NCBI GenBank assembly: GCA_010015655.1
Contig: ML976664.1
Coordinates: forward strand, 62,001 to 126,000
From: Bimuria novae-zelandiae CBS 107.79
Taxonomy: Eukaryota > Ascomycota > Dothideomycetes > Pleosporales > Didymosphaeriaceae
Direction of reading: 5' to 3'
DNA length: 64,000 bases
Each line of letters starts with the position of its first letter. Positions within the stretch are counted from its first letter, which is position 1. Of this stretch, positions 10,434 through 22,331 are shown one piece after another. The position numbers and the translations under genes are program-made. The notes under the pieces are model-generated. The model saw only the letters and a list, made by a program, of their open reading frames with translations, searched no databases and was not told the DNA's origin.

Positions 10434-12267
10434 CTATTTCTCCTCGAACAGTAGTTCTTCACTAAGGTCGTGGGTACTGTACCATGCCATCTTGCCCCTC
10501 ACGTTATACTTCTCCCCTCCTGCCGCTGTTGCGCACTCGTTCCGCCGTAGCTGGAACGCCGTATCCATCATGTATGGTTGGTATCTATCTGAGTATCCTG
10601 TGCGGGTAATATGCATCGTGAGCCATTCGAGTCGCTCCTTCTTCCCAGATACCGCCTCAGCAATTTTCATAGCGGCAGCTACAGACCCTTCTTTATCCAA
10701 TGGCGGAGCCGGAATGGTTCCCATGGGGTTCTGTTGGAGCGTGCTGCTGTAATCGCAAGCTGCATCACCGATATGCAGGAACATATCGAGTTTCTTCAAG
10801 TTCATGGATGATATGATGGCGAGGTAGTCGGGATCGATCTGTGGCGACATCAGCTTCTGGGGTCGTTTCTTAAAAATGAATTTGCGTTTCGAGTTGGTGC
10901 TGTCAGTCTTCCTGTCCTGGTAGATTTATGTCATAGAGGCATCGAGAAGCGAGAACAACAAGCTCATCCAACATCGTGGCAAGGGAGATGCACTTACAGT
11001 GGTCCCAAAAGGCACATCCCATCCCAGATGCTTCAGCTTTGAAAAGGTTTTCGCAACCGTCTCTAGTACACTGCGATCAATGTATGTTGGTCTGCAGTAC
11101 TCGCCCCACGTCGGTCCAAGAACCAAGCTCTTCAGTGTGTCCTTGTGCCCCTCGATAGCAGGCCAGAGCTCATCAAGTCCCGTCATGGGCGACGAAACAT
11201 ACACACTCTCTAACCCCGTCAAGGACTCAATGAACCTTTTTGCGGGCTCCACGTCGCTTCCTCGTCTCACACCAAACCGCAGACTCTGCACGTTCGAGAG
11301 CACCCCCGCGAAAGCGTTGAAAAAGGGTACCGGATTGTCGCTTCCGAAATCTAGCTTACGCAAACGCGAGGGGTCGACCGCTCCATGCAAAGCGCGACAG
11401 TGCTCATCGTCCCAGAAATAAGATCTATCGCCCCAGTCGTCCAAGGCCCTGATATTAAGCTCCTCAAGCTTCTCCAGCCGTGCGCCAGGCCTGAGGTTCA
11501 GACGTGGCAGCCTCACCGGGCCCGTGGTCGCCAGTATCTGAGCGCCGTAGTGGGCTGAACCGTCTTGCTGGCTTTGGATGCGTAGAGAGCGGATGTTGCC
11601 GCCGGACAGCAGAGCGGCGGTGAGTTCGGGCCACTCGGAGCGCGTGGGTTGCTGGGACTCATAGCCTTTAGTGTAGACGACGTACGTCAGTTGGGTTAGG
11701 AGCGGCGAGGAGAGCAGCGGGATGTCCATGCGCCACTGGCGAGGGTGCGCTGAGAGTTTAGCGTCATGTCGGTCGACCACGGTGACGGAGAGCTCGAGGT
11801 CGGGCCACGTGGAGTGTAGCTTTGAAAGGACAGCTGGAGGCATGTGCTCGGAGGTGTTCCAGCTGTGTAGACGTTAGGACCAGCATCTAGCGATACGAGA
11901 CCACTCACTTGAGCTTGCGAAGATTCCCAGATTCTGCGATCTTATTGAGAACCAAGATCAGATCCTCCTCGGGTACCTCGTCTTGCACCATGATACTGCG
12001 GACATGTCGCGCGACATCACACGAAGTATCGCTGAACTTAGCCATGAGAGCTCGGTAAGCAGTGGACTTTTTGCTTCCTTCGGACCTCGGGGACAAGACG
12101 AGGGTGCGGTACACAAAAGGCTGCGCGACATCTTGTAGTGCTTTTGAAGACCCGGCAAAATTGCGAACGGCCGACGGCGAAGTTTCTTCGAGCTCAGACA
12201 GGATGAGTCGATGGACATCCTCTGGCACAGTGTCGAGACTGTGCCCCTGGTTTGAAGCAGAAGACAT
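10434..12267 (-). CDS. F-box/leucine-rich-repeat-like protein
   Basis: Three exons on the minus strand (12,267-11,909, 11,862-10,998, 10,916-10,434) with 46-bp and 81-bp introns give 568 residues. The N-terminus has an F-box-like stretch (VPEDVHRLILSELEE followed by a short helical segment to YRTLVLS). The middle has irregular leucine-rich segments such as LRKLDFG, NVQSLRFG and LKSLVLG, typical of fungal F-box proteins that select substrates for SCF ubiquitin ligases. The start at MSSASNQG was preferred because the F-box follows within 15 residues; an in-frame ATG at 12,492 would add 75 low-complexity residues. Its stop is 78 bp from the stop of the convergent P450. The partner and target are unknown. 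Confidence 0.75.
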
Positions 12268-13213
12268 GATCGATGAGTGAAGTTCTCCCTCGTTTGTTAA
12301 GGTTACGTGGTCGGTGGATAGGCTAAGCCGTGGTAATGCGTGGCAATGCTCGATATGACACAGAGAAGGTGGTGCTTCTGATGCAGTATCAACCATGCTG
12401 TTTATACCGAGATCAAAAGCCAGGCAGCTGTCGTTCTGTTCGTATTGAAGCTGCGCCACACACGGGAACCGTGAATGTGGCGCAGGTCCCAAAAGCTACA
12501 CCTTGGCAAGGCTGACAAGAAGCCTGAGATAGCAGAAGCCAATACAAACCAACAGAGAGTACCGGAGTAGAAATTCTCCCGTATACATGGATTGCTTTGC
12601 GCAGTGTCCGCAGGTGCGCAGTCTTCCTTCGTGTTTCGATACCTTGACAGTTACCGTGCGCATGAGTTTTCCCACTGATTTTCAGTCGTTTTTCGCGTCT
12701 CATAGAGAAATTTCGATAACGCCTGCACGACCAGTGCGCCAAAGGTACCTTTGCGGGAAGCATCGCAGGCAGCACGAGGCGGCGAGCGAGGCTGTCACGC
12801 AGGTGCACCACCACAAACATCGATATTCACAAGCGAAGCTACCCACCAAGCGAACTTCGATCAACATACCAGGACAAAATTTCGAAGGTCTCGAGATCAA
12901 TTGAATCTCGTAAATAATTCATTGAATGGAACGCTGATCTTGGTAAAACTGCGCCGCACCCGTGAAAGGTCGTGTCTTCTTCGCGCGAAGCTGCCCCGTC
13001 CCTGGAAACAACAGATCAGATATTAAAAACGTTCCAAAATCAAGCGAGCCTTCATGATTACCCAGATACTGTTTCCCAAACCTAACCAACGCCAGCCATC
13101 CCATAATCAACGCCGGACAATTCCGTTTACGCAGAGAGCCAGATAGACGCCTGCGCAAAAGGTAATGTATCATACACCCGCTGCGAGTGAAAAGCGGAAG
13201 ATCTCGCTGCAAC
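12268..13213. other. Intergenic region, no gene seen
   Basis: Lies between the 5' end of the F-box-like gene and the 3' end of uracil-DNA glycosylase. Composition is normal and short open frames overlap on both strands without recognisable motifs. It probably holds the promoter of the F-box-like gene. Confidence 0.5.
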
Positions 13214-14295
13214 CTAGACACCGGCTTTCTCGGGATCGACATCGAGATTCCAATCAATGCCCTCACCCTTGCCATACTTCGCTTCGAGCCAGTCATTCGC
13301 TTTCTTGAAATGCCCGCAGTTAAACTACTGATTGTCAGCTTCGCTCTTTTGGGCTGGAGCCTAGCACTTACGAAACCCTTGTGCGCCGCCAACGGACTAG
13401 GATGCACGCTCCTCAGAATGAGATGCCTCTCCTTGTACACCTTCTCCACATCCTTGACCCGCTGCTGCGCCGGGCTTCCCCACGCCAGGAACACAACACC
13501 GTTCGTCCGCGACTTGGCCACAATATCGATGACCTTCTGTGTGAGGAGCTCCCATCCCTTTCCAGAGTGTGAGTTGGCTTCATTGCGACGCACGGTGAGG
13601 CACGTATTCAGCATCAGGACGCCGTGGTCCGCCCATGGTGTCAGGAGTCCACCTCGGTTCGGTGGCTCCTTGAAGTCTGGGTAGTCCTTCTTTAGTGCGA
13701 TGTAGATGTTCTTGAGCGAGGGCGGGGCGGGCGTAGGCGGGCGCACGGAGAAGCAGAGGCCGTGGGCTTGATTGGGATTGTGGTAGGGATCCTGGCCTGT
13801 GATGACGGCCTTAACGGTGTGAAGGGGCGTGTGCCGCGACCTACGTATCTCCGATTAGTCTTCGTCGCGTTATGGATGCCTATACCATCCTATTTCTGGT
13901 GTATTGTGTAGCCATTCGACTGCAAGGACGGCTAGATGGTCGAAAAATGGGCCGAAGACATACCAGGAATACACATCCTTCATCGGCGGATACACCGTCT
14001 TCCCACTCTCCAGCTCCTTCTTCAGGAATCGCTTCAGCTCGAGGAACGTCGGATTCAGCAGCACATCCTTGAGATGCGGCAGCCAACTCTCATGCAGCGT
14101 GTCAATCTCCAACTTCAGTAGCTCCTTCTGCTCATCACTCAGCTTCGCGACCCACGCGTCCTTGTCGAATTTGGCAGCGGCCGTCGCGCCCTCCTTGGGC
14201 TTCGGTGCCCCGAAGAATGACGTGATGCTGCCATTGACCTTCGTCTTCTTCGCTGCGTCGGTAGCCGTGTTGCCGGCCTTACGCTTGAGACTCAT
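13214..14295 (-). CDS. UNG1: Uracil-DNA glycosylase (family 1)
   Basis: Exons 14,295-13,964, 13,840-13,372 and 13,324-13,214, with introns of 123 and 47 bp, give 303 residues. The enzyme removes uracil from DNA after cytosine deamination or dUTP misincorporation, starting base excision repair in nucleus and mitochondria. Family signatures are present: the water-activating loop GQDPYH (Asp near residue 128) and the minor-groove loop HPSPL (His near 257), plus LLTPWADHGVLMLN between them. The lysine-rich N-terminus carries GSITSFF near residue 22-28, similar to the PCNA-binding motif of nuclear UNG. The start at MSLKRK was chosen because longer in-frame starts would begin inside the neighbouring transposon TIR. 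The transposon edge is only 140 bp upstream of this ATG, so the promoter is very short or lies within the element. Confidence 0.93.
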
Positions 14296-14435
14296 ATTTT
14301 CCTGTGGCGATAGTAAAGAGAGGAGCAGTTGATTGTAAAAGCGTGCGGGCAGCGATTTGTGTAGATAGACGTGCAGATGGAATAGGCAGACGCGTCTAGA
14401 GGCTCGGGTAAGAGAGGCTGGGGTAAGACACGCTA

Positions 14436-17018
14436 GTATCCCTTGCACCGGCAACATCGCCCGCACACGGACCACCTCTTAATAGCCAATCAGATAATTA
14501 ATTACTAAAACACTAAGACCTGCGTCATAATGTTAGTAATTATTAATTACTAACTAAAACACGACTTTTTTAAAATTTCTAGTATATATAAGCATGCCAA
14601 AACGTGTAACGCCTATTAGTAATAATCTTAACTTTATAAAATTTATAAAGTATAGTTAAAAAAAAATAGTATTTTGCTTAACTTACCGCGCACGCCGCTA
14701 GCTACCTAGTACCTACTTAAAATAAATAATCTATATACTTTTAGACGCGCTTAGTTACTTTAGTATATAAATATTAATTCTCCTATTTCTTTATTTAACT
14801 TATTTTACGATGCTAAGCTTCTTAATTAAATTATATACTATATAAATTAGCACGCTAAAAAGCTTTAAGCTAAAGCGCTATTAACACCTAACTACTATAG
14901 ATAAAAACTAACGTTGCTAAGCGAGCTATATACCTACTTTAGAATTATTATATACATGGCGCTTTATAAAGAGCCGTCGCTTAAGGAGTATTAGCGGAAA
15001 CTTTATAGGACAGCACCTACGTATAAAGTTAACCTTTATATATCGCAGAAACGCTAGGAGTAGCTAGATTAATACTTATACTTAATAGAGGTTAATTAGA
15101 GCTTTAAATTACCCTTTAGCTAAGTATAGGGTCTTTTAGAGTTATTACGCAAGCGCAGCTTTAAGTACTAGACCCCTAATAAGTACTTTTACGTTAATAA
15201 GGTAATAGCGAGATTTATAGGATACGCAAGTAATATTATTATAATTAAAATAAAGCTAATACTAAAGGGGTATAAAATCTAGTATTTAGCTAATAATAGA
15301 GTAATTCTAAACTAGTTATTTTATACTAGAGGTGCCGGGCGAGGTCTAGTAAACTTACTTACTTTTATAGGAGTAGAAACGCTGCCCTTTACGCTAACTA
15401 AGTTTATTCCTATTACTCTTATACTTGCTAAGGACGCTGCCAGGCGTCGTTAATTTTTACTAAATTACTATATTATCTAAGATAATAATCTCTTTAATAC
15501 TATCCCTATACTTAAATACTTAAAAAATAATAGCGTAGGGTGCGCGGGCACTATAAGGATAATAAAAATAGTAATAGAAAAGAGATTTAAGTTAAACGCG
15601 ATAGTAAAGTTAATATCTAAGGTGCCTATAGTAGCAACGCGCGTCCGCGTAAAGCTAACTAAAAAGCGCTTTAATAGTAACCTTATAAAGCTTAAGACAA
15701 CGTTTTTAGGCAAGATAGAACAGGGAGAAACGTACTAGGCGCTTTTAAAAAGTAAGAAAGTCTTATAAGTTACTTAAAGAAATAGTTAGGTAGTTCTTTT
15801 TACTAGTACTATTGCTAAGGGTAAGTTTTTTAAGGCTTAATAATATACTAAGACTTATTAATAAAGGTTGCTACCTAGCTACTTGCCTTATTATAAAGCT
15901 CTACTATTACTTTAAAACCTCTTAGAGAGACTAAAAACTATTTAAAAAGGCCTTTAGTAACAAGCCTATTAAGTTATTAGGCATACCTAAGATAATAAAC
16001 GACTATAATAAGTATAAAAGTAAGATAGATTAGTTTAACTAGGCAAAGAGCTACTATAGCGTCTAGCAAGCCAAGCAGCGCACATAGAAGCCCCTCTAGT
16101 ACTTTTTACTAAATCTTACACTTAATAACTATTATAGACTCTCCTCCTACTCCTCCTCTACCGCCGCTAAACGTAGCGGCTATAAGAAGTTCTTATACAA
16201 CCTTATTAAGTAGTTATTTAAGCGTAGTAAATAATTAGTAAGGGGCTATAAAAAGCGCGAGAGACTTAATAACGTTATTATTACTAAAGAAAGCGCTTAT
16301 AAGTCTATAAAGCTATTTAAAAAGTCTAAGACCTATACTGCTTATGTTAAAAACGCACGTTAATTATATAAGTCTTAGATATCTTAGGCACCTCTAGGTT
16401 ATGTATCTAATAATCTATAGCGACGTAAGCGTGCCCAGCGTCCTCCGCGTACTTACTATTGTCCGATTACATGGCCCTTTGCACACGCAAAGGTAGCTGG
16501 CGCAACCCTACACAAAGAAACCTTGCCAGCAGTCTGGTTCATCCGCACAATTCCGGGCGGGACAAAGGGTAACTCTCCTTAATCAACGGAAATAGATTAG
16601 CGTATTAGTGTAAGACGTAAGGATATAAGAGCCTTACATTCTTACAGAGAAAAGAAAAAAACAACACTTTATACCACAATTTATCTTAATTAATCACTAT
16701 CTTTTCATCTTATCAGATTACCCCTCCAATCTGACAACTATAGGTGTACGCTTTGCCGCTTGCCTTTATGTAGGCCAGAAATCAGGCCTGAGTGCTAGCA
16801 GGAGCACCTCTAACGATATTAAACTATTAAGAAAGTTAACATAAAAGTAAGCCTAAGTATTAAGTAATTAGAAGTTAAGACCTCTAGAAATATAATCTCT
16901 ATACAAATTTCTATATAAACTGTATCAATTCTGGTGTTCTGCCCAGATCGGAGCGATCATCCAATTGGCTATCACCAGGTGGTCCGTGTGCGGGCGATGT
17001 TGCCGGTGCAAGGGATAC
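14436..17018 (+). mobile_element. PiggyBac-like DNA transposon with perfect 42-bp TIRs, RIP-degraded
   Basis: The 42 bases at 14,436-14,477 recur exactly as the reverse complement at 16,977-17,018, and similarity continues inward with C-to-T and G-to-A differences (ATAGCCAAT, then TCTAATTATC against TCCAATTGG on the other side). A TA pair sits at both junctions when the ends are taken as TCCCTTGCACC. The 2.5-kb interior is AT-rich and encodes a degraded plus-strand transposase. A possible solo copia LTR (about 16,609-16,736, starting TGTAAGACG and ending CTGACA) seems nested in the right part, but no target duplication flanks it. Confidence 0.75.
14956..16560 (+). pseudogene. PiggyBac-like transposase (DDE_Tnp_1_7 type), inactivated
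   Basis: Plus-strand translation from the ATG at 14,956 shows LYKEPSLKEY, LFYTRGAGRG, DNNLFNTIPILKYLKNN, AGTIRIIK and a downstream DYNKYKSKIDQF block, in the order found in fungal piggyBac-like transposases, where the DNLF..IPLL..LR motif carries one catalytic aspartate. Numerous TAA/TAG codons make it non-functional. Exact ends are uncertain. The TA junctions do not match the TTAA target typical of piggyBac, so the family call is moderate. Confidence 0.55.
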
Positions 17019-17432
17019 GAGTCATGGGGGACCGGCGCGGAGGAAACGCGTCTCACGTGGACACTTGTTTGCGCGTCGCGTCGTGTGATGTCATCTTACA
17101 AAGGCTTTCCTCGCAACAGTGAAGCCGGCAAGGCAGCACCGCGAACTATCGCGATGGAGCCAAAGAAATGCCTGCAATTAGCAAATAGCATGCGTAGAAG
17201 TGCGTGATCGACATGGAGTCGTCTTTGTTCAGCTGTTTGCTTATGGCCTAGACACAACGCTCGTGCTGTTGTTTCTGGGCGGCATGGCGTCAGTAGTAGG
17301 TAATTAAGCAAACAAATGAGGTATAAAGAAGCCTACGCCTGCTTCTCAGTAGATTCTACAACTTCCATCACACTCACCTTTCTGAAACCATCTTGCCAGT
17401 TTCACTCTACTAAACAACACACAACCATCAAT

Positions 17433-17858
17433 ATGGCCGACAACAACCCCGCCAACTTCGCCAACCTTCCCAAGGACAAGCTCCGCGAGATCGCGGCCAA
17501 GGGCGGCCATGCCTCTCACGGCGCGACCGACTCCAAGATTGAGGTCGGTCATCCCGCTGGTTCATGCCCTTCCCCGCTAACATACACCACAGAACCAGCC
17601 CGACCGCAACCCCGACGGAACCTTCACCAAGGGCTCAGAACTCGCCAAGGAACTCGGTGCCAAGGGTGGACACGTAGCTCACGAGCACGCCGTTGAGAAG
17701 CAAGCCACTGAGGACTCCGGTGTAGGTTTTGCTCCAAACCATATGAGAGACGTGACTGATGAAGAGTACAGCGCAACCCGGACGGCACGTTCAAGGCCGG
17801 CAGCAAGTTGGCGTCGGAGCTGGGCGAGGAGGGTGGACATGCTGCTCATCAGAGCTAG
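17433..17858 (+). CDS. Con-10-like stress/conidiation protein with GG-repeat motifs
   Basis: Three exons (17,433-17,543, 17,593-17,721, 17,772-17,858) separated by 49- and 50-bp introns encode 108 residues. The protein is hydrophilic and made of three copies of a short motif: LREIAAKGGHASH, LAKELGAKGGHVAH and LASELGEEGGHAAH, the latter two each preceded by RNPDGTF. This is the KGG/Con-10 pattern of small proteins induced during conidiation and stress in filamentous ascomycetes; their biochemical role is not settled. Each repeat sits mostly on its own exon, suggesting growth by exon duplication. The gene starts about 415 bp beyond the edge of the piggyBac-like element. Confidence 0.85.
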
Positions 17859-19178
17859 ATTGCCCGTTATCACACAAGTTGTGGGACTGAGCATGGGGTC
17901 ATGGTGCACCGATGGAATAGTTAACGATCACGACTTCATGACATGCAGAGACGAATGGAACCATATGATTGTTTGAGATGTGCCCTGATCTTTGGTGTGA
18001 TGCTAGTGAAGTGTTCGGGGTTGAGTGGAATATGACCATGCCATGCCCTCTAAGCACATGGCCGGAACGAGCCAGATATCGTGACAAGCTCTACTGCACT
18101 GAGGTACATTAGTAGTGGCTGAGGCGCACAGAAGAGACGGCTCATCCAGTTGTACAAGAAGCCATCGCGTAGTTTGTTGACATGGAGTGCCAGAACCGGC
18201 TCGATGGAAGTACCTCGAGCGGATTCTTAGACCTATACCACTCCGCCCACATTGGGAAATCGAAGAACGGCAGAGAGAGTAAATCCAGATGTTTCAGCGC
18301 CCTGAGATCGAAAGACTCATTTAGCTCTGCCCAGGAAAAGTGTTCTCCCAAGATTTTTAAGGCTGTGACAGTATCTCGGTACAGGTGGCGACAGTATGCT
18401 CAGCAAGCAAGAAGCCGAAAGCATTGGATGCTCTGCGTGTATACTCTTCTTGGGGCAATAGCAAACTTGGAGACGATTTCAGAAAACTTGCTACCATGAA
18501 TGCAGCACAGACATCGCATTTATATGCAGGTTTCAATATTCGCCAATGAGAGAACGATTTGCCCGCACTGTCCACGGGTCAGAGACATGCCGCTTGCCGC
18601 GCCGCGCGGCATTTTGTCCATCGCTCTTCAGCGCACCTTTACCCTTCAGCTCGTCCTGCGAATTTAGCTGGTCTGCCCGCAGCTGCCACATCAGACTAAA
18701 ATTCAACGCTTCGACGGAGCGGCGGAGCCAGCAGGACCCACGGCAGCAGCATGCATCTCACGCCGTCCCATCCAAGAGGGCGAAAGGGATACGCAGGTGC
18801 GCCACCACGAAGGCTAGGCCAGGCTCAGGAGGCTGCGGCGGTCAGCGGCAAGCAACAGACAGGTCATGTGCCTTCAAGCCCGTCGCAAAACATGCTTTCG
18901 GCAGCCAGCGATATCCGCAAGCAGAAAGGCTTTGGGCCAGGAGGGTGATGACTATCTAGTGCAAAGATGCAGGTGGTGAAGAGATCGAGACTCTTGTTAG
19001 CGCTCTCTAGCGGTTCCCAGAGCAAGCAATTTAGCGTGCCGTGATCACTCGTTCGGGAAGGCGGCCTTAGGGCGCTCCTCCCGTGGTTCTGGCTCCACCC
19101 ACACAACCTTCCCAGACTGTTGGGTTGCCTCCTTCTCGACACAAGGCACCACGCAGCCAAAGCGACGAGGCCGCAGAC
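17859..19178. other. Intergenic region with a possible F-box/LRR-like fragment
   Basis: On the minus strand about 18,395-18,142 there is a frame reading CRHLYRDTVTALKILGEH and then FDLRALKHLDLLSLPFF, similar to segments of fungal F-box/LRR proteins, ending at a stop. No start codon, upstream exon or downstream continuation was found, so this may be a gene remnant or chance. The rest of the interval shows only unconvincing short frames. Confidence 0.25.
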
Positions 19179-20629
19179 ATGTCGCTGACCATTCCAGTGA
19201 CTGCGCGCGACACGAGTCCGGCGTCGTCGGAGCCCCAGAGCCCCGGCTCCATCATATCGCCCGATGTACGTCTAGCCACCCATGTTGCGATGCTGCAACT
19301 CTAGCTAACTCGACGGTGGCCGTGTAGTCCGAAGCTTCGGATGGAATACAGAGCTGTGAAACGTCCGTCACCTCGCAGTATGCGTTCAATTGGCCGCGCT
19401 GACGTTGCCCAGGAGCACCAAATCGGTCAATCAGAGCATCTTCGACTACGTGCGCGAAAATGGCAGGACCTACCACCACTACAAGTCAGGCTGTAAGGTT
19501 CCTTCCCTCCGTATCCCGCAAAGAAGGTGCGACTGACAATGCGACAGCATACCCCTTCCCGAACGACCAGGTACACCCCGCCTGCCCCGCTCCAAGCGCG
19601 AAAGGACCGTCGTTGCTGACCATGCGTGTGCAGGCTGAGCTCGACCGGATTACCCTACAATACGTGATAATAAAGGTGCTGTTGGGGGGTAGGAACTACT
19701 TTGCCCCGCTCAAGGATCCGCGTCGAATACTGGATATTGGCACGGGCACGGGCACATGGGCCATGGAGATGGGCACCGAATTCCCAGACGCAGAGGTATT
19801 TCATGCCGAAATCTTCAAGAGCATCACTAACCCGCCAGGTCATTGGCACCGACCTATCGCCGTCACAACCTGAGTGGTAAATGGCGTGAGACAACCTCCT
19901 GCACTTCCACGCTGACACTTACATGTAGGGTGTTGAACAATGTCAAATTCGTGATCGATGATGCCAATGAAGAAGACTGGCTAGCGTACCCCATGGACTA
20001 CGTCCATACACGTCTTCTTCTTGGCTGCTTCGAAGACTTTCGTGAGATAATCGCAAAAGGCTTCAAGTCGCTAAGGCCCGGCGGATGGATGGAATCGCAA
20101 GAGATTCTGCCTACTATCCATTGCGATGACGGGACCATGCCACCAGACTATGGTTTCGCCGATTGGACCCGGACACAAGACGCCGCTGCCATGGAAGTCG
20201 GCAAGCCCTTGCGTATTGCGAATAGGCTGAAGCGCTGGTACGAACAAGCAGGTTTTGTTGATGTTCACGAGGAGGTCTTCAAGCTGCCCATCAATGGCTG
20301 GCCCAAAGATCCGCAATTGAAGTTGCTCGGCAAGTTCAACGAGTTGAACCACCTCGACGGTGTGCAAGCGTGGAGTCTGCAGTTATTCACTAGAGGTTTG
20401 GGCTGGACCAAAGACGAGATTGAGGTCTACCTGGTCCACGTCCGCAAAGCCATCTCCGACCGCAGTGTTCATGGCTATCACAAGATGTACGTAAGGCTTC
20501 TATTATGTGGCTTACAGGCACTGACAGTACAGATACGTCGTATGGGGACGAAAGCCAGAAGAGCATGAGACCGGCATCCCGAGCCCTCCTCCTGACAGTC
20601 ATGCATCTAGCTCCAAGGCAACCTCTTAG
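19179..20629 (+). CDS. LaeA-like SAM-dependent methyltransferase
   Basis: Eight exons, with junctions at 19,265/19,328, 19,377/19,413, 19,492/19,548, 19,570/19,634, 19,795/19,839, 19,876/19,929 and 20,486/20,533, give 364 residues. Motif I for SAM binding is LDIGTGTGTWAMEMG (about residues 113-127), followed by an acidic VIGTDLSPSQPEW post-I block and RPGGWMESQE. This is the Methyltransf_23 family that includes LaeA, a nuclear regulator of secondary metabolism, and many unlinked methyltransferases; substrate unknown. It starts with an S/T/P-rich tail as LaeA-like proteins do. One exon is only 23 bp and the second intron would be only 35 bp with a GTATGC donor; a GTCCGT donor would make it about 47 bp in the same phase. 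An in-frame ATG at 19,083 is an alternative start. Confidence 0.82.
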
Positions 20630-22331
20630 GGTCTTTCCTCTTTCCGGCCATCTCATGACATGTGCTACGAATTTTCTTTTCTCGGGCATTTCAGCGATGC
20701 GACACGATACAGTTAATATAGCGAATTTTGCACGGATTTCTGCACCGGCGAAGCTAGGCGTCCATCTGGCCTTTGTATACAGGGCAACATGCACGGTGCG
20801 GCGCACACCATTCTGGGCGGGGTTTTGTCCTAAAAGCCATTTCCTGAGTCGAGCTATATGGCGACTTCGGTCTTGTTGAATAGCACGTCGTTTTGGGATT
20901 CGGGGTACGATCGCATTGTCGTGGCACGACAGACAGGCAGTCTGTTTCTAGAAACGAAGTAATGCCAATGTTATCTCGTCATTTCCGCTGTATCTGCGCA
21001 CCGTTGCTTGATTCTCAGGTTCTTTGTGTAAGAGATACTCCATTCTTTGCAGCGGATCGTCCCGAGCCACGCAGGTGCACGAAGGGACATACATAGTGGA
21101 CGCCACGTTTCCGGGTACCCGGAACCGCAATTTTCATGTGCTCAATTAGATTGTTTAGGGAATATCCTGCAGGCACGATGTTTTACATGACTTCTATGCA
21201 GATGTAAGTCACATGACCAACCTGTTTCTCCTCGGAGCGACTGATTGGGCGGTAGTCGAGAGATAAGGCCAGACGAATGATCATCCCGCGCCCTTACGGA
21301 AGCTAGACCCACTCCGATAGCCGGTTCGCCAGACACAGGGTGACAGGACAGGACCGAGACCATCATGACCAACGAACGCTACGCGATCACATCTGAACTT
21401 GCGAATCTAAGACTGGTCAAAGCAGGAGTACAAGATGAGCCCAGAAAAGCTTCTCCAGCACAAGACCCTTAGATGGCGCAGACTATCCGATAATGGGGCG
21501 TCTTTCACTCCTTGGCCATCGTCAAATTTAGTTGGGCGAAGATAAGGATAAAGTGCAGAAGAAGCACGATGCAATTCGTGGCGCTCGAGACGAGAGTTGA
21601 TTGCGATCACTTAGACGAGGTTACAGATCACATCTGTCAGAGCTAAACACCACAATGCCGCGGAAAAGGGAATTTCACTTTTATAGATAGCTGTTGCTGC
21701 GTTGCTGGGAATGTATGCTGATAAGGCCCACAGTAACTACGCGCCGCACTGCCACTACCAGGTTTGACAGATAAGAGGATCAAATGTCTGCACGTGTCTC
21801 CCTATCCAATAGAGCAGCCAGATGTATACCAGGAAACTACTCCTTCGGTCAACATATCGGTTTCGAAGGCAGATGGTGTTCCCGAATTGCGATGCGGGTG
21901 TCCATCGCTCTGATGAATCTGGAGACGAAAGCTTATCATCAAGCCACCCGCCATATCTGGACTACATACAGTCACTGTGCATATAGTGTTAGGGATCCTC
22001 GGCGATAGGGGTTCTGCCACCGACGCCAGATGCTGAGTGGACCCAAAGGCGGACGCTGCATCGAGACCGGGCCCGTTGTATGGGGGAAGATCTACGCCGC
22101 GGAAATCCTGGAGTACGTCTGGCAAGCTCAACGGAGATGCGGGAATTGGGAAAGACGTCAGAGCGCAGCTGTTCTGAGTATTAATATAGTTTATGCTCGC
22201 ACAGTGTGAAAACATATCCAGCATCCCAGTTTCTACGCACACTTTTAAAACCCGGAGGCAACCCCGGATTGCCGCCAAATCCTAGGCCTCGAGCAGTGAT
22301 CTGAATAAAGTTCATTGGTTGTACAGGGAAG
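20630..22331. promoter_or_regulatory. Intergenic region with GATA sites upstream of the nitrate transporter
   Basis: No gene is supported in these 1.7 kb. Three HGATAR sites occur in the part nearest the nitrate transporter: TGATAAG at 21,719-21,725, AGATAAG at 21,769-21,775 and TGATAAG on the minus strand at 21,932-21,938. Clustered sites of this kind bind AreA/NIT2-type GATA factors that switch on nitrogen-scavenging genes. They lie 400-610 bp upstream of the ATG. Occupancy is inferred only. Confidence 0.4.

Noticed and set aside
16934..17207. Two plus-strand open frames, one reading VRVRAMLPVQGI
   Set aside because: The frames read through the transposon TIR, which also yields VRVRAMLPVQGI upstream of the glycosylase; not a conserved protein.
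21802..22278. 158-residue minus-strand open frame upstream of the nitrate transporter
   Set aside because: No recognisable motif or splice partners; more likely promoter DNA.
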